Positions 17,735-27,518 of a stretch of DNA of 64,000 bases are shown piece after piece. The position numbers were made by a program, and so were the translations under genes. The stretch is from Chitinophagaceae bacterium (GTDB lineage: Bacteria > Bacteroidota > Bacteroidia > Chitinophagales > Chitinophagaceae): the NCBI GenBank assembly GCA_019638595.1, contig JAHBTJ010000018.1, forward strand, positions 62,001-126,000, read 5' to 3'. Each line of letters starts with the position of its first letter. Position 1 is the stretch's first letter. The notes under the pieces are model-generated. The model saw nothing but the letters and a program-made list of their open reading frames with translations, did no database searches and was not told the origin of the DNA.

Positions 17735-20700
17735 ATGCATTTAACAGTTCAACGATTGCACTATCGCAAAGGAAGTACAATTACCAAAACGCTTCTTATT
17801 ATGAAACTGACAGCCATTATTTTACTTGGCGCCTTTCTCCAGGTCAGCGCTAAGGGGTTTGGTCAACAAAGTGTTACACTTTCTGAAAAAAACGTTTCCA
17901 TTAAACAGATCTTCAGGGAGATAAACCGTCAAACGGGGTATAAATTTTTTTACGAGGAAGAATTGGTAAAACAGGCAGGAAAAATAAATATTAACGTAAA
18001 AAATGCTTCTATAGACGAAGTATTAAAAACCTGCTTCAGAAACCTGCCATTTGAGTACAGCATTGAAGAAAATACAATTGTGGTAAAGCCTTTGATAAAG
18101 CAACCGGAAGAAAAGGCAACGGAAGCAGCAGACATTGACGCAAGAGGTATAGTGGTGGATGAAAATGGAAACCCTTTGGCCGGGGCTTCTGTAAAACTGA
18201 AAGGAACCGACAAAGGAACGACCACGGATGCCGGCGGGAATTTCCTGCTGCAGATCCCCAATAAAGGCGGTAAACTCATCATCTCTTATGTGGGGTATGA
18301 AACGCTTGAGCTGGCTCTCTCAGGGAATGACGCTGTGAGGATTGTGTTGAAGCCAGCCGAATCAAAGATAGAAGAGGTAGTAGTAGTTGGGTATGGTTCG
18401 CAGAAAAAAGTAAACCTTACGGGTTCGGTGGCTTCTGTTAAAGGCGAAGAATTAAACAAAAGGCAGGTAGTAAACCCAGTGTCTGCACTCCAGGGACTTT
18501 TACCAGGTGTAAGAATTACTCAAAACTCCGGTCAGCCGGGTGCTGAAGGACTTGGAATAGAGATCAGGGGAATGACTACTTATAGTTCCGCAGGTTCTTC
18601 GCCCTTAGTACTCATTAATGGCGTACCGGGTTCGCTTTCCGATCTCAATCCGAATGTTATTGAAAGTATATCGGTATTGAAAGACGCTGCATCAGCGTCT
18701 ATCTATGGAGCCAGGGCTTCTAATGGTGTTATATTGGTGACCACAAAAAATGGAAGTGGCGATAATGGAAAGCTAACGGTGAGCTATAACCTGGTGAGCC
18801 AGTTTAATAAGGCAACTATGCTTCCGGATCTGGTGACCAATGCCGTAGAATATATGGAATTGTATAACCTGGCTAAAACCAATTCCGGAGCCACCTCACA
18901 GTTTTACCCGGATTCGGTAATAGATTTATATAGAAATTCTAGTGATCCTTTGATGTATCCTAAAAATGCAGATTGGGCTGCCCTGATGTTCGGGACAGCA
19001 CCTACATTGATGCATAGTCTTTCCGTTAGCGGCGGAACACGGCAGACTTCTTATGATTTTACACTGGGATATATAGATCAGCAAGGCATAATGCAGGCAT
19101 TTAATTATAAAAAGTATAATGCCATGCTTAACCTTGCCTCCGAGGTAAATTCAAATATAAAGTTGGGAATTAGTATTGGTGTAAAGTCTGGCGATCAATC
19201 GCAGCCCAGGAATGGGGCACAGGACGCATTTTATCAAACCCTGGCCCACACGCCAACTGCTTTACCCTGGCTGCCGGATGGAAGCGGAAGATATACTTAC
19301 CGCGCCTATTCCTGGGAATTGGTAAGACCCAATCAGTTTGCCGCTAATGAACAAATTGGCCGAAATATTGATTATGCTTTGCTTTCTCAAATATGGGCAG
19401 AAATTAAGATTACAAAAGGGTTAAAATGGTACACCAAAGGGGCGATTAATGGCAACGTCAACCGGTATAAAGAATTTTCACAGGCCGTACCGCTTTATGG
19501 CTATCTTACTCCTGATGATGCCAGCACTTCAAGTAATATTCCAGGCAATGGTTTGAGTACATCAATGAGCCAGACGCTTTATAAAAACCTTTACTCTTAC
19601 CTGGAATATGAAAATAAAATAGGGGAACATAGGTTCAGTGCACAGGCAGGATATAGCCAGGAGCAGGAAAAGTACGATATACTGTCTGGCTCCAGGCCTA
19701 ATTATTCCGTAGGTGGAGCATTGCAGGAGCTCAATGCCGGTGATGCTACACCCCAATATAATGGCGGCACCAGTACTGAATGGGCTTTACAGTCGGGATT
19801 CGGAAGAGTTAAATACGACTTTGCCAGCAAGTATCTCGTTGAATCCAATCTTCGTTATGATGGGAGCTCCAGGCTGTCAGGCAGCCATCGCTGGGGAGTT
19901 TTTCCTTCCTTTTCAGCCGGATGGCGGATCAGTGAGGAAGCATTCATGCAAGGGCTTAAAAGCAAAGGACTGGTCAATGATTTGAAGTTAAGAGGTTCAT
20001 GGGGTAAGCTGGGTAATCAGAATATTGGTCTTTATCCATACCAGGCCTTGCTGAACGTGGGGGGTAATTATCCATTTGGCAATACGCTAAATACCGGCGC
20101 TTACCAAAGCGCCCTGAACAATGATAACATTACCTGGGAAACTACCACAATGACTGATATTGGCCTTGACCTTCGTGTATTGGATCATTTGAACCTGAGC
20201 ATTGATTGGTACAAAAAAGTAACTACTGATATTTTACGTACTGCCCAGGTAGCAGGTGTGGTAGGGTTGAGTGCACCCACAATAAACGGTGGCGCTATGA
20301 CGAACAGGGGTATTGATCTGGCATTGAACTATAATAATGCTATCAGATCCGGTATAATGGACGGATTTGTTTATAGCGTAGGATTTAATATAAGCGGCTT
20401 CCGCAATGAAACCTCCAAATTTGGTGTATTACAGGATAATGGCAGTACAGCAATTAAAGAAGGACTTCCCTGGAATTCGTTTTACCTGCTGCAATGGGAT
20501 GGTATTTTCCAAACCGAAGAAGAAGTTGCCAAATCACCTAAACAATTTGGCGAGAATACAGCACCCGGAGATCTGAAGTTTAAGGATATAAATGGTGATA
20601 ATGTAATAGACAACAAAGACCGGGTAATTATGAAGGATGGTGTATTCCCTTCCTATTCATATGGGCTTACTTTAAACGCTTCATGGAAAGGGTTTGATTT

Positions 20701-21142
20701 TTATACCTTCTTCCAGGGAGTACAGGGTCTTAAAGGCATCTTCGGTTATAACATGGCGCCGGGTATTACGCCATTTTTTTCAGGTATTCCTCCGTTAAAA
20801 GAAATGGTGAAAGATGCCTGGACTCCTGAAAATCACTCTAACACAATGCCCCAACTGCAATATTATACGTTCAATGGCGCACAACGAATATGGAACCATC
20901 CATCTACCTTTTTACTGAGAGATATGTCATATTTGAGAGTGAAGCAATTGCAATTAGGCTATACACTACCTGAAAATATTATCAACAAGATCAGGTTGAA
21001 ATATGCGAGGATATTTATTGCAGGCGATAACCTGTTCACGTTCACCAAATTCTTAGGTACAGATCCTGAAAAGCCTGCAGGAAGTTATCTCACCTATCCC
21101 CAGAACAAGGCCTTTTCGTTCGGCCTATCCGTAAAACTTTAA
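17735..21142 (+). CDS. SusC-type TonB-dependent transducer with STN domain
   Basis: This 1135-residue transporter has a signal region (MKLTAIILLGAFLQVSAKGFGQ from ATG 17801; ATG 17735 adds a short leader common in this subfamily), then an STN domain (SIKQIFREINRQTGYKFFYE), a carboxypeptidase-like domain (DENGNPLAGASVKLKG), the junction EEVVVVGYGSQKKVNLTGSV, the plug (LKDAASASIYGARASNGVILVTT) and a barrel ending in FGLSVKL. The STN domain marks it as a ligand sensor that signals through the adjacent FecR and ECF sigma factor. SusD follows after 9 bp. The neighbouring GH89 and other glycosidase genes suggest an alpha-GlcNAc-containing glycan ligand. Confidence 0.95.
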   Translation: MHLTVQRLHYRKGSTITKTLLIMKLTAIILLGAFLQVSAKGFGQQSVTLSEKNVSIKQIFREINRQTGYKFFYEEELVKQAGKININVKNASIDEVLKTCFRNLPFEYSIEENTIVVKPLIKQPEEKATEAADIDARGIVVDENGNPLAGASVKLKGTDKGTTTDAGGNFLLQIPNKGGKLIISYVGYETLELALSGNDAVRIVLKPAESKIEEVVVVGYGSQKKVNLTGSVASVKGEELNKRQVVNPVSALQGLLPGVRITQNSGQPGAEGLGIEIRGMTTYSSAGSSPLVLINGVPGSLSDLNPNVIESISVLKDAASASIYGARASNGVILVTTKNGSGDNGKLTVSYNLVSQFNKATMLPDLVTNAVEYMELYNLAKTNSGATSQFYPDSVIDLYRNSSDPLMYPKNADWAALMFGTAPTLMHSLSVSGGTRQTSYDFTLGYIDQQGIMQAFNYKKYNAMLNLASEVNSNIKLGISIGVKSGDQSQPRNGAQDAFYQTLAHTPTALPWLPDGSGRYTYRAYSWELVRPNQFAANEQIGRNIDYALLSQIWAEIKITKGLKWYTKGAINGNVNRYKEFSQAVPLYGYLTPDDASTSSNIPGNGLSTSMSQTLYKNLYSYLEYENKIGEHRFSAQAGYSQEQEKYDILSGSRPNYSVGGALQELNAGDATPQYNGGTSTEWALQSGFGRVKYDFASKYLVESNLRYDGSSRLSGSHRWGVFPSFSAGWRISEEAFMQGLKSKGLVNDLKLRGSWGKLGNQNIGLYPYQALLNVGGNYPFGNTLNTGAYQSALNNDNITWETTTMTDIGLDLRVLDHLNLSIDWYKKVTTDILRTAQVAGVVGLSAPTINGGAMTNRGIDLALNYNNAIRSGIMDGFVYSVGFNISGFRNETSKFGVLQDNGSTAIKEGLPWNSFYLLQWDGIFQTEEEVAKSPKQFGENTAPGDLKFKDINGDNVIDNKDRVIMKDGVFPSYSYGLTLNASWKGFDFYTFFQGVQGLKGIFGYNMAPGITPFFSGIPPLKEMVKDAWTPENHSNTMPQLQYYTFNGAQRIWNHPSTFLLRDMSYLRVKQLQLGYTLPENIINKIRLKYARIFIAGDNLFTFTKFLGTDPEKPAGSYLTYPQNKAFSFGLSVKL

Positions 21143-21151
21143 ACTAAACTG

Positions 21152-22726
21152 ATGATGAAAAATATTTTCGTTCTCCTGTCTGCATCTTTGCTACTATTCA
21201 GCTCATGCAAAAAAGACATGTTGCAACTTGATCCTACTGATAAGTTATCTTCAGGTAGTTTCTGGAAATCAAAAGATGACTTTAATATGGCTTTGGCCGC
21301 CTGCTACAATACGCTTCAGGATTATTATTTATGTACAGGTATCCAGGACCTGGATGGAATTTCAGATAATGGCGTTAGTGTTTTTAGTTATGCGAATGAA
21401 CAAAACATTAACCAGGGCATTACCGTTTCCTCCCATGCCACCGATATGTGGTACTATAACGGGTACAAACGATTAGCAACCTATAATATTTTTCTGCAGA
21501 ACCTGTCAAACTATAACGGCGCTGATATGACAGGCGCTGAGAAACAAAATCTTGAGGCGGAGGTTAAGCTGATGCGGGCTATGGAATACTACAGGCTCTG
21601 GACATTCTATGGTTCAGTGCCCCTGGTATTGGAACCATTAACTGTAGAAACACAATATGTTGCCAAGTCACCAGCGGAAGATATTTTTCAGCAAATTGTG
21701 GAGGATTGCGATTTTGCCATTACCAATCTGCCACCTGTTGATTTCTGGTCTTCACAGGGGCATTTGAGTAAAGCAGCAGCTCAAATCGTAAAAGCAAGAG
21801 CATACTTATACCACGGTTATGATCAGAGTGGAACAGCTCAGGCAAATGATATGAATGTAGCGGCTTCTGTTTCGTCCGAAATCATTAATTCAGGATTGTT
21901 TTCCCTGGGAGATTATTACAGAGGGTTGTTTGCTCCGAGCGTTGGACAACAAAACAACAATAAAGAATACCTGTTCGCTGTCTACTTTTTAGGACCGAAC
22001 AATAGTAAATTCGGTTTATGGGATTTCAATATTTCCACTATGCAATTTTACTGGCAGTCTGTTCACCCGACAAACTCTTTATTGAATGCATACGAGTTTT
22101 CGGATGGTGCACCCTACAATCCCAATGATCCGAGAGTGGATCCTAACCATCTGTATAAGCACCGCGATCCCAGGATGGCTCAAACAGTATGTATTGATAC
22201 TGTACATTGGGAAGATGGAACCTACGATATATTAGGTGAACCCAAAACGCCTTCCCTTCCCTATTTATACTGGAAATCATGCGATAAGGAAGAAGTAACA
22301 CAAAATGGCGGAGTGAATTCCCAAAAGCAAAACACCAATATCACCGCTTATGTTCCCATCATGCGCTATGCAGAAGTACTGCTTAACCACGCTGAAGCTG
22401 TGAATGAAGTAAGCGGTCCTACGAACGCTGTGTATGATGACATTAATGCCATAAGAGCAAGGGCAAAAATGCCTCCTTTGCCGGCGGGGCTAAGCCAGTC
22501 GCAAATGCGGGAAAGAATAAGGCATGAACGCAGGGTGGAACTGGCATTTGAAGGTTCCCGTTATTTCGATATCAAGAGATGGCGAATTGCGGAACAGGTA
22601 TTAAATGGTGTAGATGATGGTATAGTTACCCGCCAGTTTATAAGTCCTAAAAATTATACGTGGCCGCTGCCTGAAGCGGAGACACTTATAAATAAGAATT
22701 TGGAGCAAAATCTCGACTATAATTAA
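21152..22726 (+). CDS. SusD/RagB-type glycan-binding lipoprotein
   Basis: A 524-residue lipoprotein (MMKNIFVLLSASLLLFSSC then KKD) with SusD features: LSSGSFWKSKDDFNMALAACYN, LMRAMEYYRLWTFYGSVPLV, MRYAEVLLNHAEAVNE and the C-terminal RRVELAFEGSRYFDIKRWR. It should cap the STN-SusC transporter encoded 9 bp upstream and bind its glycan ligand on the cell surface. A terminator hairpin lies 45 bp downstream, so the following enzyme genes probably need read-through or their own promoter. Confidence 0.94.
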   Translation: MMKNIFVLLSASLLLFSSCKKDMLQLDPTDKLSSGSFWKSKDDFNMALAACYNTLQDYYLCTGIQDLDGISDNGVSVFSYANEQNINQGITVSSHATDMWYYNGYKRLATYNIFLQNLSNYNGADMTGAEKQNLEAEVKLMRAMEYYRLWTFYGSVPLVLEPLTVETQYVAKSPAEDIFQQIVEDCDFAITNLPPVDFWSSQGHLSKAAAQIVKARAYLYHGYDQSGTAQANDMNVAASVSSEIINSGLFSLGDYYRGLFAPSVGQQNNNKEYLFAVYFLGPNNSKFGLWDFNISTMQFYWQSVHPTNSLLNAYEFSDGAPYNPNDPRVDPNHLYKHRDPRMAQTVCIDTVHWEDGTYDILGEPKTPSLPYLYWKSCDKEEVTQNGGVNSQKQNTNITAYVPIMRYAEVLLNHAEAVNEVSGPTNAVYDDINAIRARAKMPPLPAGLSQSQMRERIRHERRVELAFEGSRYFDIKRWRIAEQVLNGVDDGIVTRQFISPKNYTWPLPEAETLINKNLEQNLDYN

Positions 22727-22770
22727 TTCGCTGTTCTACACAAGCAATCAATGGTCTTACTGTTTAAAAG

Positions 22771-22790
22771 AGGGAGCCTTACGGCTCCCT
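22771..22790 (+). terminator. Hairpin terminator after SusD
   Basis: AGGGAGCC-TTAC-GGCTCCCT gives an 8-bp stem with a 4-base loop followed by TAATTT. It closes the sigma/FecR/SusC/SusD unit. Confidence 0.7.
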
Positions 22791-22880
22791 TAATTTACCG
22801 GTAATATTGTTTGCATGAGTAACAACAGGAGCGTTATGCCTTTAGTTTAACTCATTGATTCTCGTAAATTATATTTAGCA

Positions 22881-25085
22881 ATGAATATTAGTAAGTTTAT
22901 TGGTACATTCTTTTTTCCCATTTTCATGAGTAGTAGTGTATACGCACAAACAGAAAAGAGTGAGGTGCCTTCTTTAGATGAATTATCGGGGCAGTGGAGA
23001 CCCACCTGGCAGGATGAGCAAACACCCGCTATTTCTAATTTTCATGGCGGAATGCAGGCGGGGAAAAATGTGCTATCCATTACTAATCTTATTCAACCAC
23101 CTTTGTCTCAGGGTAAACATTTTGATGGAGGGTCTATTATGGAGCTGTATATCAACCAAAAGCCGGTAATAACTGAATCTTCAAAGTGGTATCCCTACCA
23201 GGTTTTAAGAAAGGCTCATTCAGACAGTTGCCTTATTGAAACAAACACAAGAATGGTTTTTGAGGATGCAGGAATAGTATGGAAATTAAAAATCACCAAT
23301 CTTTCCACTTTTACCAGGCGACTGCATTTGAAATTCGCAAATAAGGGACATATAAGATCATACAAAGATGTGACCTGGACCTGGTCTACTCCCAGGCCCG
23401 TTGATAATGATTTTAAAGCGGAACTGCATGGCAAACGCGGTTTTGTTGAAAGCGATGTAAAAAGTGAGGCTTATGCCGTTTATAACTTTAGCTGTGACTC
23501 TTTTGCTCTTTCGACTGTTGATGCCGCCCCATCAACAGAATGGAATCTGTCAATAGAAGAAGGGAAGTCTGTAAACCTGGAAATTGTAATGTCATTAGGA
23601 CAATCAAAGCAGGACGCTATAGACCGGGCTAATACCTGGAGTAAAAATTTTAATTCGGTATTTGAAGAAGCATTTACAAAGTGGCAGAATAGGTATCGGC
23701 TTGCCTTTACGCCAAACAATAATTATTTCTCAGGCTGGCTCCCTGTTTTAAAAACCAATGATGCTTCGCTTCGCCGGATATACTATTCCAGCATTGTTAC
23801 TTTTCTGGAATTGATGCGAACAAATTTTTCAAATGGGCCTTATAAGCGTGTATTTGTTACCGCCTCTCCGGCTTATGCCACAACCCTAACGTACTATTGG
23901 GATGCGATCTCTTATTCCACCGTTTGGGCCTTGCTTGATCCACAGGAGATGAAACTGCAATTAGAGCTGTTTCTGTCGCATAATTTAAAGAACGGGTATG
24001 CTGTGGATTTTCTTTCCATGAAACAGGTCGGCCCATGGTATTCTGCAAATGAATATGCGGTTTTCCACATGGTTTATACCTATATCAATATAACCGGGGA
24101 TATTGCTTTTTTAGACGAGAAAATAAATGGGATAACAGTTTTACAAAAGTTAGAAGAAATTGCTATGGCATGGAAGCAGCTTACAGATGGCAAATCGCTG
24201 TTGGCTGATTATGGCGGCCCTGAAAACGTTTCTGAAACTGTTCACTCTTATATTCATAAGGTTCCCTTTCTTAATGCGGCAAATGTTTGGATGATGCGCT
24301 CTCTTGCACAGGTATATAACTATAAAAATGAGAAAGGCAAAACCAAACAACTTGAATCTGCCGCATCAGTCCTGTCAAAGGAAGTATCTGAATTATATGT
24401 GAAAGGAAAGGGATATTGGCAGTGCCGGTTCCCGGATGGTGAATTGGTGCCTGTTCCCATTTGTATTGATTTTTTAACTATCGGGCGATGTATGCCTGCA
24501 GACCTAACCGACGACATGAAACAGGAAATGATGGATTTTGTTGAAAAAAAACTGTGGGTAGGAAATTGGATGAGAGCGCTGGCATTAGAGGATGAATCTG
24601 CCCAGGCTACGCTTTCAACAAGCGAAGGGCGTGAAAGCCTGAACGCGCCCTGGCCGGGAAAATCATTAAGAGCAGATCATGGTTGTACAGGAGCTTACGA
24701 TGGATGGCCCGCCCTAACAGCAGAAGCATTTATCCGCCTGGGAAAAGCTGAACGTGGTGTAGAAATGCTGCGCAATGTAGCGCCGGTTCTTGATGAAGGG
24801 CCTTTTGGGCAGGCAAGATATGTATCTGGCGAAATAACGCCGGTGAGAAAAGTTTCATTAGGCGGTCAGGATTATTATGAAGGAGCAGGAACCGCTTTTG
24901 CAGAAGTGATTATCAGAGCATTATTTGGTTTTGATCCGGGTATTGAAGGCACAATGATCGAATTAAAAGATACACCGAGGGGTTTCAATGGGGATCTGAT
25001 AAATGTAAGGTTCAGATCTAAAAGCTATAGAATCGTTAGTGGATCAAAAGGAATTAAGACCAACTTACAACCTGACGCTAAGTAA
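22881..25085 (+). CDS. Secreted six-hairpin glycosidase-like protein
   Basis: This 734-residue protein carries a signal peptide ending near SSSVYAQ. An N-terminal beta-rich region (about residues 30-270) is followed by a C-terminal region of repeated helices with segments such as TYYWDAISYSTVWALLDP, WYSANEYAVFHMVYTYINITGD and GAYDGWPALTAEAFIRLGKAERG. This pattern is typical of (alpha/alpha)6 barrels in trehalase/GH63-like or GH95-like families. I do not recognise the exact family, and catalytic acids cannot be assigned with confidence. It lies between SusD and a GH89 gene, which suggests removal of a neighbouring sugar from the same glycan. Confidence 0.72.
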   Translation: MNISKFIGTFFFPIFMSSSVYAQTEKSEVPSLDELSGQWRPTWQDEQTPAISNFHGGMQAGKNVLSITNLIQPPLSQGKHFDGGSIMELYINQKPVITESSKWYPYQVLRKAHSDSCLIETNTRMVFEDAGIVWKLKITNLSTFTRRLHLKFANKGHIRSYKDVTWTWSTPRPVDNDFKAELHGKRGFVESDVKSEAYAVYNFSCDSFALSTVDAAPSTEWNLSIEEGKSVNLEIVMSLGQSKQDAIDRANTWSKNFNSVFEEAFTKWQNRYRLAFTPNNNYFSGWLPVLKTNDASLRRIYYSSIVTFLELMRTNFSNGPYKRVFVTASPAYATTLTYYWDAISYSTVWALLDPQEMKLQLELFLSHNLKNGYAVDFLSMKQVGPWYSANEYAVFHMVYTYINITGDIAFLDEKINGITVLQKLEEIAMAWKQLTDGKSLLADYGGPENVSETVHSYIHKVPFLNAANVWMMRSLAQVYNYKNEKGKTKQLESAASVLSKEVSELYVKGKGYWQCRFPDGELVPVPICIDFLTIGRCMPADLTDDMKQEMMDFVEKKLWVGNWMRALALEDESAQATLSTSEGRESLNAPWPGKSLRADHGCTGAYDGWPALTAEAFIRLGKAERGVEMLRNVAPVLDEGPFGQARYVSGEITPVRKVSLGGQDYYEGAGTAFAEVIIRALFGFDPGIEGTMIELKDTPRGFNGDLINVRFRSKSYRIVSGSKGIKTNLQPDAK

Positions 25086-25129
25086 AAGGAGAGTGTGGGC
25101 ATCATTTGCAAAACGGTTAAATTTTCGCT

Positions 25130-27295
25130 ATGAAAAAAAAGGCAACTTTATTTTTAAAAAGCGGTACTATAATAATTCTTTTCCTTGCTGCTTTTTATAC
25201 CACTATTGCACAGCCATACAACGGAGTTCGGGAATTGATAGAACGTCGTGTACCATGGCTGTCCGGTCATATTATATTGGATTCAATAACAAGCCAGCAT
25301 GGAAATGAACTGGCCGTTCTTTCCATGCAAAAGAAAAAAATAAAGATATCGGCATCATCCGCCAGCGCTGCTTCCAAAGGTGTGTATTATTACCTGACGA
25401 AATATTGTCATCGCAGTATGTCGCATCTGGGCGATAATCTGTCTGCGGTAAAAAAACTGCCAGTCATAAAAAATCGGGATACGGTTCATACTGCGTTTAA
25501 CCTACGCTACGCTTTAAATTACTGTACACTTAGTTATACTATGGCGTTTTACAGTTGGGAAGACTGGGAGCATGAATTAGACTGGATGGCGTTTAATGGT
25601 GTTAATCTTATGTTGGCGCCGGTTGGCATGGAAGCGGTTTGGCAAAAAGTGTTGCGGCAATATGGATTTTCTGATATAGAAATACAGCAATTCCTTCCCG
25701 GTCCTGCATTTACCGCCTGGTGGTTGATGGATAACCTGGAAGGCTGGGGAGGTCCTGTTTCCAATACATTTATAGAACACCAGAAAAAATTGGAACAGCA
25801 AATATTGAACAGGATACGTTCATTGGGTATACAACCGATGTTGCAGAGTTTTTACGGCATGGTGCCCACAGCGCTTAAAGAAAAATACCCGGACTGGAAT
25901 ATTATTCCACAAGGTAATTGGGCCGGTGGTTTTAAACGCCCGGATATTCTTCTTCCTGCAGATCCACACTTTTCAGAAATGGGCAAAGCATACTACAATG
26001 CTATAAAAGAATTATACGGAGATGATATATATTATTTCGGAGGGGAACCCTTTCATGAAGGCGGCAATGCCAAAGGCATAGATGTACCAGCCATTGCCGC
26101 AGCCATCCAGCGAACGATGCTTGAAAATATGCCCAACAGCACCTGGGTGCTGATGGGATGGCAGGTTAATCCATCGGATAAACTGCTGGAGAAGCTTGAC
26201 AAAAAACATGTGCTGGTGCAGGAATTATTTGGTGAAAATACGGACAACTGGTATAAAAGAAAGGCTTACAATAATACTCCCTTCATTTGGTGTGCTGTAA
26301 GTAATTTTGGTGAAAAACAAGGGTTATACGGAAAGTTGCAGCGCATTGCCAACGAGGTTTACCGGGCAAAAACGAGTGAATATACAAGCCTTATGACGGG
26401 AATTGGTACTATGCCCGAAGGAATCAAAAATAACCCTGTTGTATTTGATCTTTTATTTGACCTTGCGTGGAAAAATAAAAAAATCTATGCGGAAAGCTGG
26501 GCCAAAGATTATGTGAGATATCGCTATGGAAGTAATGCTGATAACTTACAAAATGCCTGGAAAATATTTGTTCAAACCATATATAATAGTCACGAAGAGC
26601 TGCATGAAGGTCCTCCGGAATCAGTATTCTGCGCACGACCCTCTTTGAAGGTTAGCAGCATTTCAACCTGGGGTACCCGCCAACGATATTACGATACTGC
26701 ATTGTTCAAAAAGGGGGTACGTCTTTTTCTTCAATACAACAACAATACACATACCGAGACATATGATATTGATAAAATTGACTTTGTTCGGCAGGTATTA
26801 TCCAATAAAGGAGAAATATGGTATGCAGACATGATAAAGGCTTACACTCAAAAAGACAGCACTACTTTTAAAAAAGCTGCAAATGTTTTTCTAAATGGTA
26901 TTCTCCAGCAGGATTCCCTGCTCTCCTGTTCAAATTTTTTCCAGCTTAACCACTGGCTTAACGCTGCATATAATTACATGGATAATGAATATGATAAAAG
27001 ACTCTTTCTACAAAATGCCAAACAGCAGATAACGATCTGGGGACCTGATAATAATCCTCAAACCAACTTGCATGATTATGCCAATAAGGAATGGAATGGT
27101 TTAATGCGCTATTTCTATTACCCACGCTGGCAGATGTTTATTAATGATTGTTTGAAAACCTTAAGAGGAGAACCGTTTACTCCAACGGATTATTATGATT
27201 TTGAAGTTAGATGGACAAAACAGGAAAATATGTATCCTGCAATATCACTTTCCTTGCAAGAAAAGGACGAACTGGTACGCCGGATTTTGGAGTAG
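25130..27295 (+). CDS. Alpha-N-acetylglucosaminidase (GH89, NAGLU-like)
   Basis: The 721-residue secreted protein has a signal peptide (about residues 1-25) and the GH89 layout: a small N-terminal domain, a TIM barrel and a C-terminal helical domain. Family segments are WEDWEHELDWMAFNGVNLMLAP, GWGGPVSN, QSFYGMVP, YFGGEPFHEGG (about residues 302-312) and VQELFGENTDNW (about 362-373); catalytic glutamates are expected in the last two. GH89 enzymes release terminal alpha-GlcNAc, for example from mucin or heparan-type glycans. It is preceded by the six-hairpin protein (44-bp gap) and followed by the MITE-like element. Confidence 0.93.
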   Translation: MKKKATLFLKSGTIIILFLAAFYTTIAQPYNGVRELIERRVPWLSGHIILDSITSQHGNELAVLSMQKKKIKISASSASAASKGVYYYLTKYCHRSMSHLGDNLSAVKKLPVIKNRDTVHTAFNLRYALNYCTLSYTMAFYSWEDWEHELDWMAFNGVNLMLAPVGMEAVWQKVLRQYGFSDIEIQQFLPGPAFTAWWLMDNLEGWGGPVSNTFIEHQKKLEQQILNRIRSLGIQPMLQSFYGMVPTALKEKYPDWNIIPQGNWAGGFKRPDILLPADPHFSEMGKAYYNAIKELYGDDIYYFGGEPFHEGGNAKGIDVPAIAAAIQRTMLENMPNSTWVLMGWQVNPSDKLLEKLDKKHVLVQELFGENTDNWYKRKAYNNTPFIWCAVSNFGEKQGLYGKLQRIANEVYRAKTSEYTSLMTGIGTMPEGIKNNPVVFDLLFDLAWKNKKIYAESWAKDYVRYRYGSNADNLQNAWKIFVQTIYNSHEELHEGPPESVFCARPSLKVSSISTWGTRQRYYDTALFKKGVRLFLQYNNNTHTETYDIDKIDFVRQVLSNKGEIWYADMIKAYTQKDSTTFKKAANVFLNGILQQDSLLSCSNFFQLNHWLNAAYNYMDNEYDKRLFLQNAKQQITIWGPDNNPQTNLHDYANKEWNGLMRYFYYPRWQMFINDCLKTLRGEPFTPTDYYDFEVRWTKQENMYPAISLSLQEKDELVRRILE

Positions 27296-27341
27296 TGACT
27301 GAGACTGATATATTTGTGAAAAAATATTTTAACAGCATACA

Positions 27342-27495
27342 GAAAACATGGGTGTATTCCAAATTGTCGCGGTCGTCATGCCGACTGTAAGGAGGGATCT
27401 CCTGAATATAGTAGGAGATCCCTCACTTTACCCGGGATGACGTTCAACAAGTATATTTATTTCGTGCGACAATTTGGAATGCACCCGAAAACATG
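27342..27495. mobile_element. MITE-like element with terminal inverted repeats and target duplication
   Basis: The ends at 27350-27370 and 27466-27486 are 21-bp inverted repeats with one mismatch (GGGTG[T/C]ATTCCAAATTGTCGC). The direct repeat GAAAACATG flanks the element at 27342-27350 and 27487-27495, an 8- or 9-bp target duplication. The inside is non-coding and holds a strong hairpin, GAGGGATCTCCT and its complement at 27392-27403 and 27413-27424, plus an outer GTCAT/ATGAC pair. No transposase is encoded, so it would be mobilised in trans. It sits between the GH89 gene and the broken GH95-like gene. Confidence 0.75.
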
Positions 27496-27518
27496 TGTTA
27501 AACCGATCATTCATTGAA

